The notes: generated from the letters alone by a model not told the origin. 64,000 nucleotides of DNA from Massilia sp. Root133 (GCF_001426525.1 NZ_LMEW01000031.1:247711-311710); one strand, 5' to 3'. Positions 50,983 to 60,660 are shown, numbered from the stretch's first letter. Numbers and translations are program-made.

Positions 50983-51912
50983 ATGCCCAAGAATGTCCTG
51001 GTGATCGGCGGTACCCGTTATATCGGCAAGCTGCTCGTGCAGCGGCTGCTGCGCGCCGGCCATCGCGTCACCATCGCGACGCGCGGCTATGCGCCCGACC
51101 CGTTCGGCGACCGCATCGCGCGCGTGCGCGTCGACCGCCGCAACGAGACCGCGATGCGCAACGCGTTCACCCATCGCGGCCCGTTCGACATCGTGTACGA
51201 CCAGATGTGCTACAACCCGCTGGACGCGGCCATCGCCGTGCGCACGTTCGCGGGCAAGGTGGGGCGCTACGTGATGGCGTCCACGATCGACGCCTACCGC
51301 GCCCTCGGCTACGGCCATGCCGACCCGCTGCGCGAGAGCGACCTGGCCGTGGAGGCGCAGCGGATCGACACCGGCTATCCTTGGCACGACCCGTGCCGCG
51401 CGACCGAGTGCTATGTCGCGGGCAAGGTGCAGGCGGAGGCCTATCTCGTGCGCGACGGCGCGCTGCCCCTCGTGACGCCGCGCCTGGCGCACGTGCTGGG
51501 CGGGCCGGAAGACTTCACCGGCCGCCTCGCGCACTACGTGGAACTGGCGCGCATGAACGGGGTGCTGGAATACTCGAACCCGGACGCCGTGCTGTCCTTC
51601 ATGCCGTTGCAGGGCGCGGCCGACTTCCTCGTGTGGGTCGGGATGCAGGATTTCACGGGGCCGGTGAATGCGGCCTGCGACGGCGCGCTGTCGGCAAAAA
51701 GCCTGTACCAGCGGGTCGGCGCCGTGCTCGACACGCCGGTACGCATGCGCCAGCGCGTGCCGCCGGCGGAGATGGGGCGCCTGTCGCCGTTCGACGTGCC
51801 GGGGGCGATGGTGCTCGACACGGCGCGCGCGCAGGCACTGGGCTATCGCTTCGGCCACTGCGAGGATTGGATCGACGATACGATCCAGCTGCACGATCTG
51901 GCGTTCGTGTAA
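50983..51912 (+). CDS. NAD-dependent epimerase/dehydratase family protein
   Basis: A 309-residue extended SDR-like protein. Rossmann motif VLVIGGTRYIGKLL (4-17); in place of a standard Tyr-x-x-x-Lys it has CYVAGKVQAEAYL, with Tyr and Lys spaced as Y-x-x-x-K. Sequences such as YDQMCYNPLDA and MASTIDAYRALGYG are typical of the NAD(P)-binding subgroup often called isoflavone-reductase-like or mRNA-binding-like. Substrate unknown. ATG 50983 has AAGGAAAAC upstream. It is divergent from a LysR gene. Confidence 0.85.
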   Translation: MPKNVLVIGGTRYIGKLLVQRLLRAGHRVTIATRGYAPDPFGDRIARVRVDRRNETAMRNAFTHRGPFDIVYDQMCYNPLDAAIAVRTFAGKVGRYVMASTIDAYRALGYGHADPLRESDLAVEAQRIDTGYPWHDPCRATECYVAGKVQAEAYLVRDGALPLVTPRLAHVLGGPEDFTGRLAHYVELARMNGVLEYSNPDAVLSFMPLQGAADFLVWVGMQDFTGPVNAACDGALSAKSLYQRVGAVLDTPVRMRQRVPPAEMGRLSPFDVPGAMVLDTARAQALGYRFGHCEDWIDDTIQLHDLAFV

Positions 51913-51918
51913 ACGATA

Positions 51919-51940
51919 ACGGCGGCCCGCGGGCCGCCGT
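51919..51940. terminator. Perfect 22-bp palindrome between convergent genes
   Basis: ACGGCGGCCCG followed by its exact reverse complement CGGGCCGCCGT. It lies six bases after the epimerase stop and 23 bases before the POT transporter stop. No T-run on either strand; a bidirectional terminator is likely but not certain. Confidence 0.45.
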
Positions 51941-51962
51941 CGCTGCCGAAGCGTCAAGAGAT

Positions 51963-53465
51963 TTACTTCACGCCGTGCATCAGTTTCTGGATCAGCGGTG
52001 CGACCAGGAACAGCAGCACGCCGGCGCCGATCAGGGCCCAGAAGCCGAACGTGTAGCCGGACAGCGCCGATTCCACGGTCATGCCTTTTTCACCCGATAC
52101 GACGGAAGCGAAGATGCCCGACAGGTTGTTGCCGATACCGGTGGACAGGAACCAGCCGCCCATGCCCAGGCCCACGAGGCGGGTCGGCGCGAGCTTGGTC
52201 ACCATCGACAGGCCGATCGGCGACAGGCACAGTTCACCGATGGACTGGATCACGTACACCATGAACAGCGTCCAGAACGGGATCTTGCTGTCGGCGCCGA
52301 CGAGGTGCTGCAGCGCGAACATCAGCAGCAGGAAGGCGAGGCCGTTGAAGATCAGGCCCAGGCCGAACTTGCGCGGGATCGACGGGTTCTTGCGGCCCAT
52401 CGCGACCCACACGGCGGCGACCATCGGCGCGCACACGATGATGGCCAGCGTGTTGACGGACTGGAACCAGCCGGTCGGGAACGTCCAGCCGCCGAAGTCG
52501 CGGCGCACGATGTATTCGGCCAGGAACGTGAACGAACTGCCGGCCTGTTCGAAGAAGCACCAGAACATCACGTTGAAGAAGAAGATGACGAGCATGGCGA
52601 TCGTCTTGTCGCGCACGACCGCGCCGCCGCGGATGCCTTCCACCATCAGCATGATCGCGAGGATGATGAAGAGGACCGACAGCACGCCCTGCAGCTTTTC
52701 CGCGCCGAGCTTCAGCAGGAAGTACACGACCGGGATGACGAGCAGCGAACCGATGACGACGCCGACGAGGCGTACCGGATTGGCCAGAGGACCGGTGGCG
52801 GCGCCGATACCCTTCAGCATGCGGCGGCCGATCTGGAACCAGATCAGCGACAGGATCATGCCGACGCCGGCGGCGAAGAACACGACCTTGTACGCGGGCA
52901 CGCCGGTCTGGCTGGACATGCTCTGCGCCAGCGCGCCGGTCAGGATCGGGGCGAGGAAGCCGCCGCCGTTGATGCCCATGTAGAAGATCGTGAAGCCGGA
53001 ATCGCGGCGCTGGTCGTTGATGCCGTACAGCTGGCCGACCATGGCGGAGATGTTCGGCTTGAACATGCCGTTGCCGACGATGATCGTGGCGAGACCCAGC
53101 TTGAAGATGTCCGGGTTGGGAATGGTGATGGCGAACAGGCCGGCCACCATGAACGAGGCGCCGACGAGGATCGAGCGCTGGTAGCCGATCACGCGGTCGG
53201 CGATGTAGCCGCCGAACACGGCGCCTGCGTACACGAGGGCGAGGTAGGAACCATAGGTCAGGTTGGCGTCGGCCTGGCCTGAGCCGTCTCCGCCGTAGAA
53301 CTGGGCGACGATGTAGAGCACCAGGGCCCAACGGATGCCGTAGAAGGCGAAGCGTTCCCAGAATTCGGTCATGAACAGCATCCAGAGGGGCGCCGGATGG
53401 CCCATGATCTGCTTGAATTCCGGGACCGCCTTCGGTTCGGCGGTTGAAGTAGCTGCACCGCTCAT
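51963..53465 (-). CDS. POT-family proton-dependent peptide transporter
   Basis: A 500-residue MFS transporter with about 14 spans. The motif E-x-x-E-R in TEFWERFAFYGIRWALVLY (about 34-52) and GGYIADRVIGYQRSILVGA define the POT/PTR family; GNGMFKPNISAMVGQLY, FTIFYMGINGGGF and a late FLSTGIGNNLSG also fit. It takes up di- and tripeptides with protons. GGGGAGG before ATG 53465 supports the start. It is divergent from ppnN across 235 bases, in which no gene was seen. Confidence 0.95.
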   Translation of the reverse strand: MSGAATSTAEPKAVPEFKQIMGHPAPLWMLFMTEFWERFAFYGIRWALVLYIVAQFYGGDGSGQADANLTYGSYLALVYAGAVFGGYIADRVIGYQRSILVGASFMVAGLFAITIPNPDIFKLGLATIIVGNGMFKPNISAMVGQLYGINDQRRDSGFTIFYMGINGGGFLAPILTGALAQSMSSQTGVPAYKVVFFAAGVGMILSLIWFQIGRRMLKGIGAATGPLANPVRLVGVVIGSLLVIPVVYFLLKLGAEKLQGVLSVLFIILAIMLMVEGIRGGAVVRDKTIAMLVIFFFNVMFWCFFEQAGSSFTFLAEYIVRRDFGGWTFPTGWFQSVNTLAIIVCAPMVAAVWVAMGRKNPSIPRKFGLGLIFNGLAFLLLMFALQHLVGADSKIPFWTLFMVYVIQSIGELCLSPIGLSMVTKLAPTRLVGLGMGGWFLSTGIGNNLSGIFASVVSGEKGMTVESALSGYTFGFWALIGAGVLLFLVAPLIQKLMHGVK

Positions 53466-53700
53466 GCGGTTCCTCCCCTAATCTTTTTAAGAGTGATTGT
53501 CTTTGCGTGGCCTGCGCGTCCTGGGTAAGGACCGCGGCTAGCGTCGCATTTTAGTGGAAATCGTGCATATGGGGCCAGCTTTTTACAGCTCAGCCATATG
53601 CGGAATCGGCATAAGCGAAAACGGAGACGCAAACTCGGTTGACTTGTCGTATATTGGAGCAAAAGCCACACCGATTCACAGTAGAGAAAAGGAATACACC

Positions 53701-55071
53701 ATGAACTACGACGTTGTCGATACGCTGATTTCTCCGGAAGGCCGGTTGGAAGTCCTGTCCAAGGCCGAAGTGGCCAAGCTCCTCGATACGAGCCAGGGTG
53801 GGCTGTACCAGATCTTCCGCAAGTGCGCGCTGGCGGTGCTCAACTCCGGCAGTTCGATCGACGACGGCAAGGAACTGCTCGAACGCTACAAGGATTTCGA
53901 CATCAAGATCATCCAGCGCGAACGCGGCATCAAGCTCGATATCCGCGGCGCGCCCGCGCACGCCTTCGTCGACGGCAAGATGATCAAGGGGATCCACGAG
54001 CACCTGTTCTCGGTCCTGCGCGACATCGTCTACGTGAACTTCGAGGTGACGGACAATCCGCGCTTCGACCTCACGCGCCCGGAAGGCATCACGGACGCCG
54101 TCTTCCACATCCTGCGCAACGCCAACGTGATCCAGCCGCAGCGCAATCCGAACCTCGTCGTGTGCTGGGGCGGCCACTCGATCAACCGCGTCGAGTACAA
54201 CTATTCGAAGCACGTCGGCTACCAGCTCGGCCTGCGCGAACTCGACATCTGCACGGGTTGCGGCCCGGGCGCGATGAAGGGCCCGATGAAGGGCGCCACC
54301 ATCGGCCACGCGAAGCAGCGCCTGCAGGGCGGCCGCTATCTCGGCATCTCGGAGCCGGGTATCATCGCGGCCGAGTCGCCGAACCCGATCGTCAACGACC
54401 TCGTGATCATGCCGGACATCGAGAAGCGCCTGGAAGCCTTCGTGCGCACCGGTCACGGCATCGTCGTGTTCCCGGGCGGCGCCGGCACGGCGGAAGAGAT
54501 CCTGTACATCCTCGGCATCCTGCTCCACCCGGACAACGCGGAACAGCCGTTCCCGCTCGTGTTCACGGGGCCGGCGACGGCGCGCGAGTACTTCGAACAG
54601 ATCGACCACTTCATCGGCCTGACGCTGGGCGAGGCGGCGCAGCGCCGCTACAAGATCATCATCGACGACCCGGACGCGGTGGCGCGCGAGATGCAGCAGG
54701 GGATCCGCCAGGTGCGCGAATTCCGCAAGTCGCGCAGCGACGCGTACTACTTCAACTGGGGCCTGCGCATCGACCCGGAATTCCAGAAGCCGTTCCGTCC
54801 GACGCACGAGAACATGCGCAACCTGTCGCTGCACAAGAACCAGGAAACGCATTTGCTGGCCGCGCACCTGCGCCGCGCGTTCTCCGGCGTCGTCGCGGGC
54901 AATGTGAAGGAAGAGGGTATCCGCGCGATCGAACAGTTCGGCAAGTTCGAGATCCACGGCGAGAACGAGATCATGGCGCCGATGGATGCGCTGCTGCAGT
55001 CGTTCGTGGAGCAGAGCCGCATGAAACTGCCGGGCAAGGAGTATGTGCCCTGCTATCGGGTGGTGCGATAA
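53701..55071 (+). CDS. ppnN: Nucleotide 5'-monophosphate nucleosidase PpnN (YgdH)
   Basis: A 456-residue LOG-family protein. N-terminal domain about 1-140; the Rossmann LOG core has CTGCGPGAMKGPMKGATIGHAK (in part), a GGRYLGISEPGIIAAE stretch and the family motif PGGAGTAEEIL (about 258-268). In E. coli PpnN splits nucleoside monophosphates to base and ribose 5-phosphate and is controlled by (p)ppGpp bound to the N-terminal domain. AAGGA seven bases before ATG 53701 fixes the start. A two-hairpin repeat and a bidirectional terminator follow. Confidence 0.95.
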   Translation: MNYDVVDTLISPEGRLEVLSKAEVAKLLDTSQGGLYQIFRKCALAVLNSGSSIDDGKELLERYKDFDIKIIQRERGIKLDIRGAPAHAFVDGKMIKGIHEHLFSVLRDIVYVNFEVTDNPRFDLTRPEGITDAVFHILRNANVIQPQRNPNLVVCWGGHSINRVEYNYSKHVGYQLGLRELDICTGCGPGAMKGPMKGATIGHAKQRLQGGRYLGISEPGIIAAESPNPIVNDLVIMPDIEKRLEAFVRTGHGIVVFPGGAGTAEEILYILGILLHPDNAEQPFPLVFTGPATAREYFEQIDHFIGLTLGEAAQRRYKIIIDDPDAVAREMQQGIRQVREFRKSRSDAYYFNWGLRIDPEFQKPFRPTHENMRNLSLHKNQETHLLAAHLRRAFSGVVAGNVKEEGIRAIEQFGKFEIHGENEIMAPMDALLQSFVEQSRMKLPGKEYVPCYRVVR

Positions 55072-55082
55072 CCCGAAACGTC

Positions 55083-55155
55083 GTTCCCGCGAAAGCGGGA
55101 ACCCATACTGAGCTGATTTTTCAACCTGCGTATGGATCCCCGCTTTCGCGGGGAT
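55083..55155. repeat. Two-hairpin intergenic repeat after ppnN (copy D)
   Basis: Hairpin 1 is GTTCCCGC-GAAA-GCGGGAAC (55083-55102), followed by CCATACTGA as in copy C; hairpin 2 is ATCCCCGC-TTTC-GCGGGGAT (55136-55155), preceded by TATGG. The two are in opposite orientation around a 33-base centre. Confidence 0.85.
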
Positions 55156-55180
55156 GACGGTTCAACGGTCGGGGGAAATA

Positions 55181-55213
55181 AAAAAGGCGCGGACGAGTCC
55201 GTGCCTTTTTTTT
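55181..55213. terminator. Bidirectional terminator between ppnN and lysS
   Basis: An eight-base-pair stem (GGCGCGGA 55186-55193 with TCCGTGCC 55198-55205, one G-T pair) with a four-base loop, flanked by A5 upstream and T8 (55206-55213) downstream, so it works for both convergent genes. Confidence 0.88.
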
Positions 55214-55227
55214 GTGATGCGTGGCGT

Positions 55228-56772
55228 TTAATCTTCCTTGCGCAGGTGCGGGAACAGCAGCACGTCGCGGATGTTCGGCGAATCGGTGATGATCATCATG
55301 AGACGATCGATACCGATGCCGCAGCCGCCGGTCGGAGGCATGCCGTATTCCAGCGCGCGGATGTAGTCGGCGTCGTAGTACATCGCCTCCTCGTCGCCCG
55401 CCTGCTTCGCTTCGACCTGGGCCAGGAAGCGTGCCGACTGGTCTTCCGGATCGTTCAGCTCCGAGAAGCCGTTGGCGATCTCGCGGCCCACCATGAACAG
55501 CTCGAAGCGTTCCGTGATGCCTTCGCGCGTGTCCGACGCACGCGCCAGCGGCGACACTTCGACCGGGTAGTCGATGATGAAGGTCGGTTCCCACAGCTGC
55601 GCTTCCGCCGTCTCTTCGAACAGCGACAGCTGCAGCGCGCCCAGGCCCGAGATGACGTGCGGCTTGACGCCGAATTTCGCCAGCTCCGCCTTCAAGAAGT
55701 CCATATCGTGCAGCTGCTCGTCCGTGTAGTGCGGGGCGAACTTGTTGATGGCCTGGACGATCGTCAGGCGGTGGAACGGCTTGCTCAGATCCAGCGCGCG
55801 GCCGCCGTACGTCAGGTCGGCCGTGCCGTGCGCGTCGATGGCGGCCTGGCGGATCACGGCTTCCGTGAAGTCCATCAGCCACTTGTAGTCGGTCCACGCG
55901 GCGTAGAACTCCATCATCGTGAATTCCGGATTGTGGCGGATCGACACGCCCTCGTTGCGGAAGTTACGGTTGATCTCGAACACGCGGTCGAAGCCGCCCA
56001 CGACGAGGCGTTTCAGGTACAGCTCCGGCGCGATGCGCAGGAACATCTGCATGTCGAGCGCGTTGTGGTGCGTGATGAACGGCTTGGCCGCGGCGCCGCC
56101 CGGGATCGGGTGCAGCATCGGCGTCTCGACTTCCATGAAGCCGTGGTCCTGCATGAAGCGGCGGATCGACGAGATCGCGGCCGTGCGCGCCTTGAACGTG
56201 CGGCGCGTTTCCTCGTTCATGATCAGGTCGACGTAGCGCTGGCGGTACTTCGTTTCCTGGTCGGCGAGGCCGTGGAATTTGTCCGGCAGCGGGCGCAGGG
56301 CCTTGGTGATCAGGCGCAGGGTCGTGACCTTGACGGTCAGTTCGTCGGTCTTGGTCTTGAACAGCGTGCCCACGACGCCGAGGATGTCGCCCAGGTCGAA
56401 GTGGCGCAGCGCTTCCATCGCCTCTTCGCCCGTGTTGTCCAGGGTGACGTAGATCTGGATGCGGCCGTCGGCGCGCGGGCCCGACGCATCCTGCAGCGTC
56501 GCGAAGGCGGCCTTCTTGCCCGCTTCGCGCTTCAGCATCATGCGGCCGGCCAGCACGACCTGCTGCGGTTCCGCTTCCAGCTGTTCGCGGGTCCAGCCGC
56601 CGAACTGCCCGGTGAGATCGGCCGCCTTGTGCTGCGGGACGAAGTCGTTCGGGAACGCGATGCCTTTTTCGCGGAGCGCGGCCAGCTTGGCGCGGCGCTC
56701 GGCGATGATCTTGTTGTCTTCGGCCGCGAGAGTCGACGGCTCGTGTTGTTGTTCTTGGTTTTCGGTGCTCAT
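55228..56772 (-). CDS. lysS: Lysyl-tRNA synthetase, class II (LysS)
   Basis: A 514-residue class II synthetase. An OB-fold anticodon-binding domain (about 60-160) is followed by the catalytic domain: motif 1 near FMEVETPMLHPIPGGA, motif 2 FEINRNFRNEGVSIRHNPEFTMMEFYAAWTDY (in part), motif 3 GCGIGIDRLMMIITDS. The first 20 residues are Gln/Glu-rich. It charges tRNA-Lys. It sits downstream of prfB and the HAD gene on the same strand; prfB-lysS pairing is common in proteobacteria. Confidence 0.97.
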   Translation of the reverse strand: MSTENQEQQHEPSTLAAEDNKIIAERRAKLAALREKGIAFPNDFVPQHKAADLTGQFGGWTREQLEAEPQQVVLAGRMMLKREAGKKAAFATLQDASGPRADGRIQIYVTLDNTGEEAMEALRHFDLGDILGVVGTLFKTKTDELTVKVTTLRLITKALRPLPDKFHGLADQETKYRQRYVDLIMNEETRRTFKARTAAISSIRRFMQDHGFMEVETPMLHPIPGGAAAKPFITHHNALDMQMFLRIAPELYLKRLVVGGFDRVFEINRNFRNEGVSIRHNPEFTMMEFYAAWTDYKWLMDFTEAVIRQAAIDAHGTADLTYGGRALDLSKPFHRLTIVQAINKFAPHYTDEQLHDMDFLKAELAKFGVKPHVISGLGALQLSLFEETAEAQLWEPTFIIDYPVEVSPLARASDTREGITERFELFMVGREIANGFSELNDPEDQSARFLAQVEAKQAGDEEAMYYDADYIRALEYGMPPTGGCGIGIDRLMMIITDSPNIRDVLLFPHLRKED

Positions 56773-56795
56773 GTCAGTATCGGTCTAGTTTGGGA

Positions 56796-57449
56796 TCATG
56801 GGGTGCCGAGCAGGTTGCCGACGTTCAGGTCTTCGTAGTGTTCGACGATGCGGATCACGTTGTCGAATTCGCGGAACGCGTCGGCGGGCAGGGTGGTCGT
56901 GATGACGACGGCCTTCATGCCGGCGCGGCGCGCCGCTTCCACGCCCATCGGCGCGTCTTCGAACACGATGCAGCTGCGCGGGTCGAAGCCCAGCTTCTCG
57001 GCCGCTTTCAGGAAGACGTCCGGATGCGGCTTGCCGCGCGCGACGTCGGCGGCGCCGACGACGGTGTCGAAATGGCGGCGCAGGTCCAGTTCGTCGAGCG
57101 TGAAGACGATGTTCGCGGGCGGGGCGGACGTCGCCACCGCCAGCTTCACGCCTTGCGCGCGCGCGGCCGTCACGAAGTCCTCGAAGCCCTGGATCGCGCT
57201 GCGGTGCGGGCCATACATCTCGCGGTACAGCGCATCTTTTTCGTGCGCCAGCAAGGCGATCTCGTCGTCCGTGATCTCCGGGCCGAGGCGCTCGCGCAGG
57301 ATCTCGCGGCCCTGCGCGCCCGCCGTCTCGCGGAAGAACGCGTCGGCGTCGTACGTCTTGCCGTGGCGCTCGAAGAACGCCAGCCAGGAATCCGTGTGGA
57401 ACGCCATGTTGTCGACGATGGTGCCGTCCATGTCGAAGATGAAGGCCAT
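56796..57449 (-). CDS. HAD-family phosphatase (phosphoglycolate phosphatase-like)
   Basis: A 217-residue HAD hydrolase, subfamily IA. Motif I is FIFDMDGTIVDN (nucleophile Asp6 or thereabouts), then the cap domain, motif II VATSAPP, the Lys in GKPHPDVFLKAAEKLG and motif IV FEDAPMGVEAARRAGM. The GKPxPDxF and FEDxxxG pattern suits beta-phosphoglucomutase/phosphoglycolate phosphatase types. Substrate unknown. It is squeezed between prfB (4 bases) and lysS (23 bases), so it is co-transcribed with both. Confidence 0.88.
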   Translation of the reverse strand: MAFIFDMDGTIVDNMAFHTDSWLAFFERHGKTYDADAFFRETAGAQGREILRERLGPEITDDEIALLAHEKDALYREMYGPHRSAIQGFEDFVTAARAQGVKLAVATSAPPANIVFTLDELDLRRHFDTVVGAADVARGKPHPDVFLKAAEKLGFDPRSCIVFEDAPMGVEAARRAGMKAVVITTTLPADAFREFDNVIRIVEHYEDLNVGNLLGTP

Positions 57450-57453
57450 CGGC

Positions 57454-58558
57454 TTACACCCCTTGCTTCAGCGAAGCGGAGATGAAGTCGTCGAGGTCGC
57501 CGTCCAGCACGTTCTTCGTGTTGCCGGTCTCGAAGCCGGTGCGCAAGTCCTTGATGCGCGACTGGTCGAGGACGTACGAACGGATCTGGTGGCCCCAGCC
57601 CACGTCGGTCTTCGAATCTTCCAGCTTCTGCTGCTCGGCCATGCGCTTGCGCAGCTCCAGCTCGAACAGCTTCGCGCGCAGCATGTCGAACGCTTCGGCC
57701 TTGTTGCGGTGCTGCGAGCGGTCGTTCTGGCACTGCACGACGATGCCCGACGGGGCGTGCGTCAGGCGCACCGCGGAGTCGGTCTTGTTGATGTGCTGGC
57801 CGCCCGCGCCGGACGCGCGGTACGTGTCGATGCGGACGTCGGCCGGGTTGATGTCGATTTCGATCGACTCGTCCACTTCCGGGTACACGAAGATCGACGA
57901 GAACGACGTGTGGCGGCCGTTGGCGGAGTCGAACGGCGACTTGCGCACGAGACGGTGCACGCCGGTTTCCGTACGCAGGTGGCCGTAGGCGTACTCGCCC
58001 TCGACCTTGATGGTGGCCGTCTTGATGCCGGCGACCTCGCCCTCGGACAATTCCATCACCTCGGCCTTGAAGCCCTTGCGCTCGCAATAGCGCAGGTACT
58101 GGCGCATCAGCATCGACGCCCAGTCCTGGGCCTCGGTGCCGCCGGCGCCGGCCTGGATGTCGATGAAGCAGCTGGCGTGGTCCATCGGGTTGCTGAACAT
58201 GCGACGGAATTCCATCGCCTCGATGACCTTCTTGATCTCGTCGGCATCGCCTTCGACCGATTCGATCGTGGCGTCATCGCCTTCTTCGCGTGCCATCTCG
58301 AACAGGTCGGACGCGTCCGCCAGGTCGGCGCGCGCCTTTTCCAGCGTGAGGACGACGCCTTCCAGCGCCTTCTTCTCGCGGCCCATGTCCTGGGCGCGTT
58401 TCTGGTCGTTCCAGATGGCGGGGTCTTCCAGTTCCTGGTTGACCTGCTCTAACTTCTCCGCTTTGCGGTCGAAGTCAAAGATACCTCCGAAGTTCGGCTT
58501 CACGGCTGGTCAGGTCGTTCAGCAGGGACGAGAGGGCATTGATGCGTTCAGCTTCCAT
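57454..58558 (-). CDS. prfB: Peptide chain release factor 2 (PrfB) with programmed +1 frameshift
   Basis: Frame 0 starts at ATG 58558 and stops at an in-frame TGA after 27 codons (58477-58475); a +1 shift at CTT-TGA continues in the long frame to 57454, giving about 367 residues as in E. coli (365). The second frame contains the release-factor tripeptide SPF (RKSPFDSANGRHT) and the GGQ motif (SGAGGQHINKTDSAVR), needed for UGA/UAA recognition and peptide release. RF2 levels control the frameshift. It heads the prfB-HAD-lysS run. Confidence 0.97.
58474..58489 (-). promoter_or_regulatory. prfB frameshift site
   Basis: Minus strand CGGAGGTATCTTTGAC: an internal Shine-Dalgarno-like GGAGG, then the slippery CTT and the TGA followed by C, the same arrangement as in E. 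coli prfB. Confidence 0.95.
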
Positions 58559-58635
58559 GGTCTGTGGCAATTTTCTGTGGTTGAATCGAACCGGAGATTA
58601 TACCTTAGTGCGCGCATGCTTTATGATGCGAGCCC

Positions 58636-60660
58636 ATGACGCGCCACCTTTCCCATCTGTTCCGCCTGCTGCCGCTCGCGGCCATGGCCTCCGCGGCCGG
58701 CGCGGCACCTGTGCCGCGCGCACCTTTGCCAGCAGGCACTCATGCCACGCTCGCGATCCTGGAGACCACCGACCTGCACGCGAACGTCGTCGGTTACGAT
58801 TATTTCAAGCTGGCGGCCGACCCGTCGCTGGGCCTGGACCGCACGGCGACCCTGATCGCCCAGGCGCGGCGCGACTTCCCGAATACGGTGTTGCTCGACA
58901 ACGGCGACACGATCCAGGGCAGTGCGCTGGGCGATTACCAGGCCGTCGTCGCGCCGGTGAAATGCGGCGAGCTGCTGGGCATCCACAAGGTGATGAAGCG
59001 GCTCGGCTATGACGGCGGCGGCGTCGGCAACCACGATTTCAACTATGGCCTGGGTTTTCTCGGCCAGGTCACGGGCAACCGCTTCGACGTGCCAGGCGTC
59101 GCGCGCGCGCAGAAGCCATGCGCCGGCCCCGGTTTCCCGATCGTGCTGGCGAACGTCGTCAGCGTCAGGACGCACCAGCCCCTGTTCGCGCCGTACCGCA
59201 TCATCGAGAAGCGCGTGCACGCCGAGGACGCCGCCGGCAAGCCCGTCGAAGCGACGGTCAAGGTCGGCATCATCGGCTTCACCACGCCCACGATCCTGTC
59301 CTGGGACAAGCGCTGGCTGGAAGGCCGCGTCACCACGGAAGGCGTCGTCGAGACGGCGCGGCGCTACATTCCGGAGATGCGCAGGAAGGGCGCCGACGTG
59401 ATCGTCGCGATCTCGCACGGCGGCCTCGATGCGAGTCCGTACTCGCCCACGATGGAAAACGGGAATTACTACCTCGCGCAGGTGCCCGGCATCGACGCGC
59501 TGCTGCTGGGCCACGCGCACCAGCAGTTCCCGAACCCCACGAGCACGGTGGCGCAGTTCAATCTCCCGAACGTCGACAAGGCGCGCGGCACCGTGTTCGG
59601 CGTGCCGACCGTGATGGCGAGCCTGTGGGGCAAGAACCTCGGCGTGATCCGCTTCGACCTGCGCCACGACGGCAAGGGCTGGACGATCGCCCGTGACAAT
59701 ACCGTCGTCGAGACGCGCGCCACGCAGCAGGCGGACAAATCGTATGTGGCCGCCGACCCGGCCGTGCTCGACCTCGTGCGCGCCGAGCACGAGGCGACGA
59801 TACGCTATGTGAAAACGCCGGTCGGCAGCACGGACTTCCGCATGTCGACGTATTTTGCCGACGTGGGCGATCCGTCCGCGATCCAGCCCGTCAACGCAGC
59901 GCAGGCGGATTACGTGCGCGCCTACGTGAAGGCGAACCTGCCGCAGTACGCGAACCTGCCGGTGCTGTCCGTGTCCGCCGCGTTCAAGGCCGGCGCGGCG
60001 GGACCGGGCGATTACACGGACGTGGCGCCCGGCAGCCTCGCGCTGAATAATGCGGCGGACCTGTACCTGTATCCGAATTCGCTGTACGCGGTCAAGGTGG
60101 ACGGTGCGGCGTTGACGGCGTGGCTGGAAAAGGCGGCGCACCGTTTCAACACGATCGACCCGGCGCGCGCCGAACCGCAGGAGCTCGTCAACGGCGGCTT
60201 CCCCAGCTATAACTTCGACACGGTCACCGACCCGGATCTGCACTACGAGATCGACGTGACGCGCCCGCCCGGCCAGCGCATCCGCAACCTCACGTGGCAG
60301 GGCAAGCCGGTCGCGAGCGGCCAGGTGTTCCTCGTCGCGACGAATAACTACCGCGCGAGCGGCGGCGGCAACTTCCCGGGTCTCGATGGCAGCAAGACCG
60401 TGATCGCGTCGCCGGACGCGAACCGCGACGTGCTCATCGCCTGGATCCGCGCGCACAAGCGGCTCACGCGGGCGGCCGACGGCGCCGCGCGCAGCTGGCG
60501 CTTCACGCCCGTGACGACGGCCGGGCCGGTCGTGTTCCACGCGCCGCCGGGCAAGCTGGACCTGGCGCGCGCTGCCGGCATCGACAACGTCACGGAAGTG
60601 CGCGCCGATGACGGCCAGGGCAAAGGGGTCGCGCTGTACGCGGTCGACCTGTCGAAATGA
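58636..60660 (+). CDS. cpdB: 2',3'-cyclic-nucleotide 2'-phosphodiesterase/3'-nucleotidase (CpdB-like)
   Basis: A 674-residue periplasmic enzyme with signal peptide (MTRHLSHLFRLLPLAAMASAAGA). The N-terminal metallophosphatase domain has ILETTDLHANVVGYDYF (motif I), DNGDTIQGSALGDY (motif II), GVGNHDFNYG (motif III), a GHAHQQFPNP stretch (metal His) and the C-terminal 5'-nucleotidase domain (late YANLPVLSVSAAFKAG, NLTWQGKPV). CpdB-type enzymes let cells use 2',3'-cyclic nucleotides and 3'-nucleotides. Its last bases overlap the next gene (ATGA, 60657-60660). Confidence 0.95.
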   Translation: MTRHLSHLFRLLPLAAMASAAGAAPVPRAPLPAGTHATLAILETTDLHANVVGYDYFKLAADPSLGLDRTATLIAQARRDFPNTVLLDNGDTIQGSALGDYQAVVAPVKCGELLGIHKVMKRLGYDGGGVGNHDFNYGLGFLGQVTGNRFDVPGVARAQKPCAGPGFPIVLANVVSVRTHQPLFAPYRIIEKRVHAEDAAGKPVEATVKVGIIGFTTPTILSWDKRWLEGRVTTEGVVETARRYIPEMRRKGADVIVAISHGGLDASPYSPTMENGNYYLAQVPGIDALLLGHAHQQFPNPTSTVAQFNLPNVDKARGTVFGVPTVMASLWGKNLGVIRFDLRHDGKGWTIARDNTVVETRATQQADKSYVAADPAVLDLVRAEHEATIRYVKTPVGSTDFRMSTYFADVGDPSAIQPVNAAQADYVRAYVKANLPQYANLPVLSVSAAFKAGAAGPGDYTDVAPGSLALNNAADLYLYPNSLYAVKVDGAALTAWLEKAAHRFNTIDPARAEPQELVNGGFPSYNFDTVTDPDLHYEIDVTRPPGQRIRNLTWQGKPVASGQVFLVATNNYRASGGGNFPGLDGSKTVIASPDANRDVLIAWIRAHKRLTRAADGAARSWRFTPVTTAGPVVFHAPPGKLDLARAAGIDNVTEVRADDGQGKGVALYAVDLSK

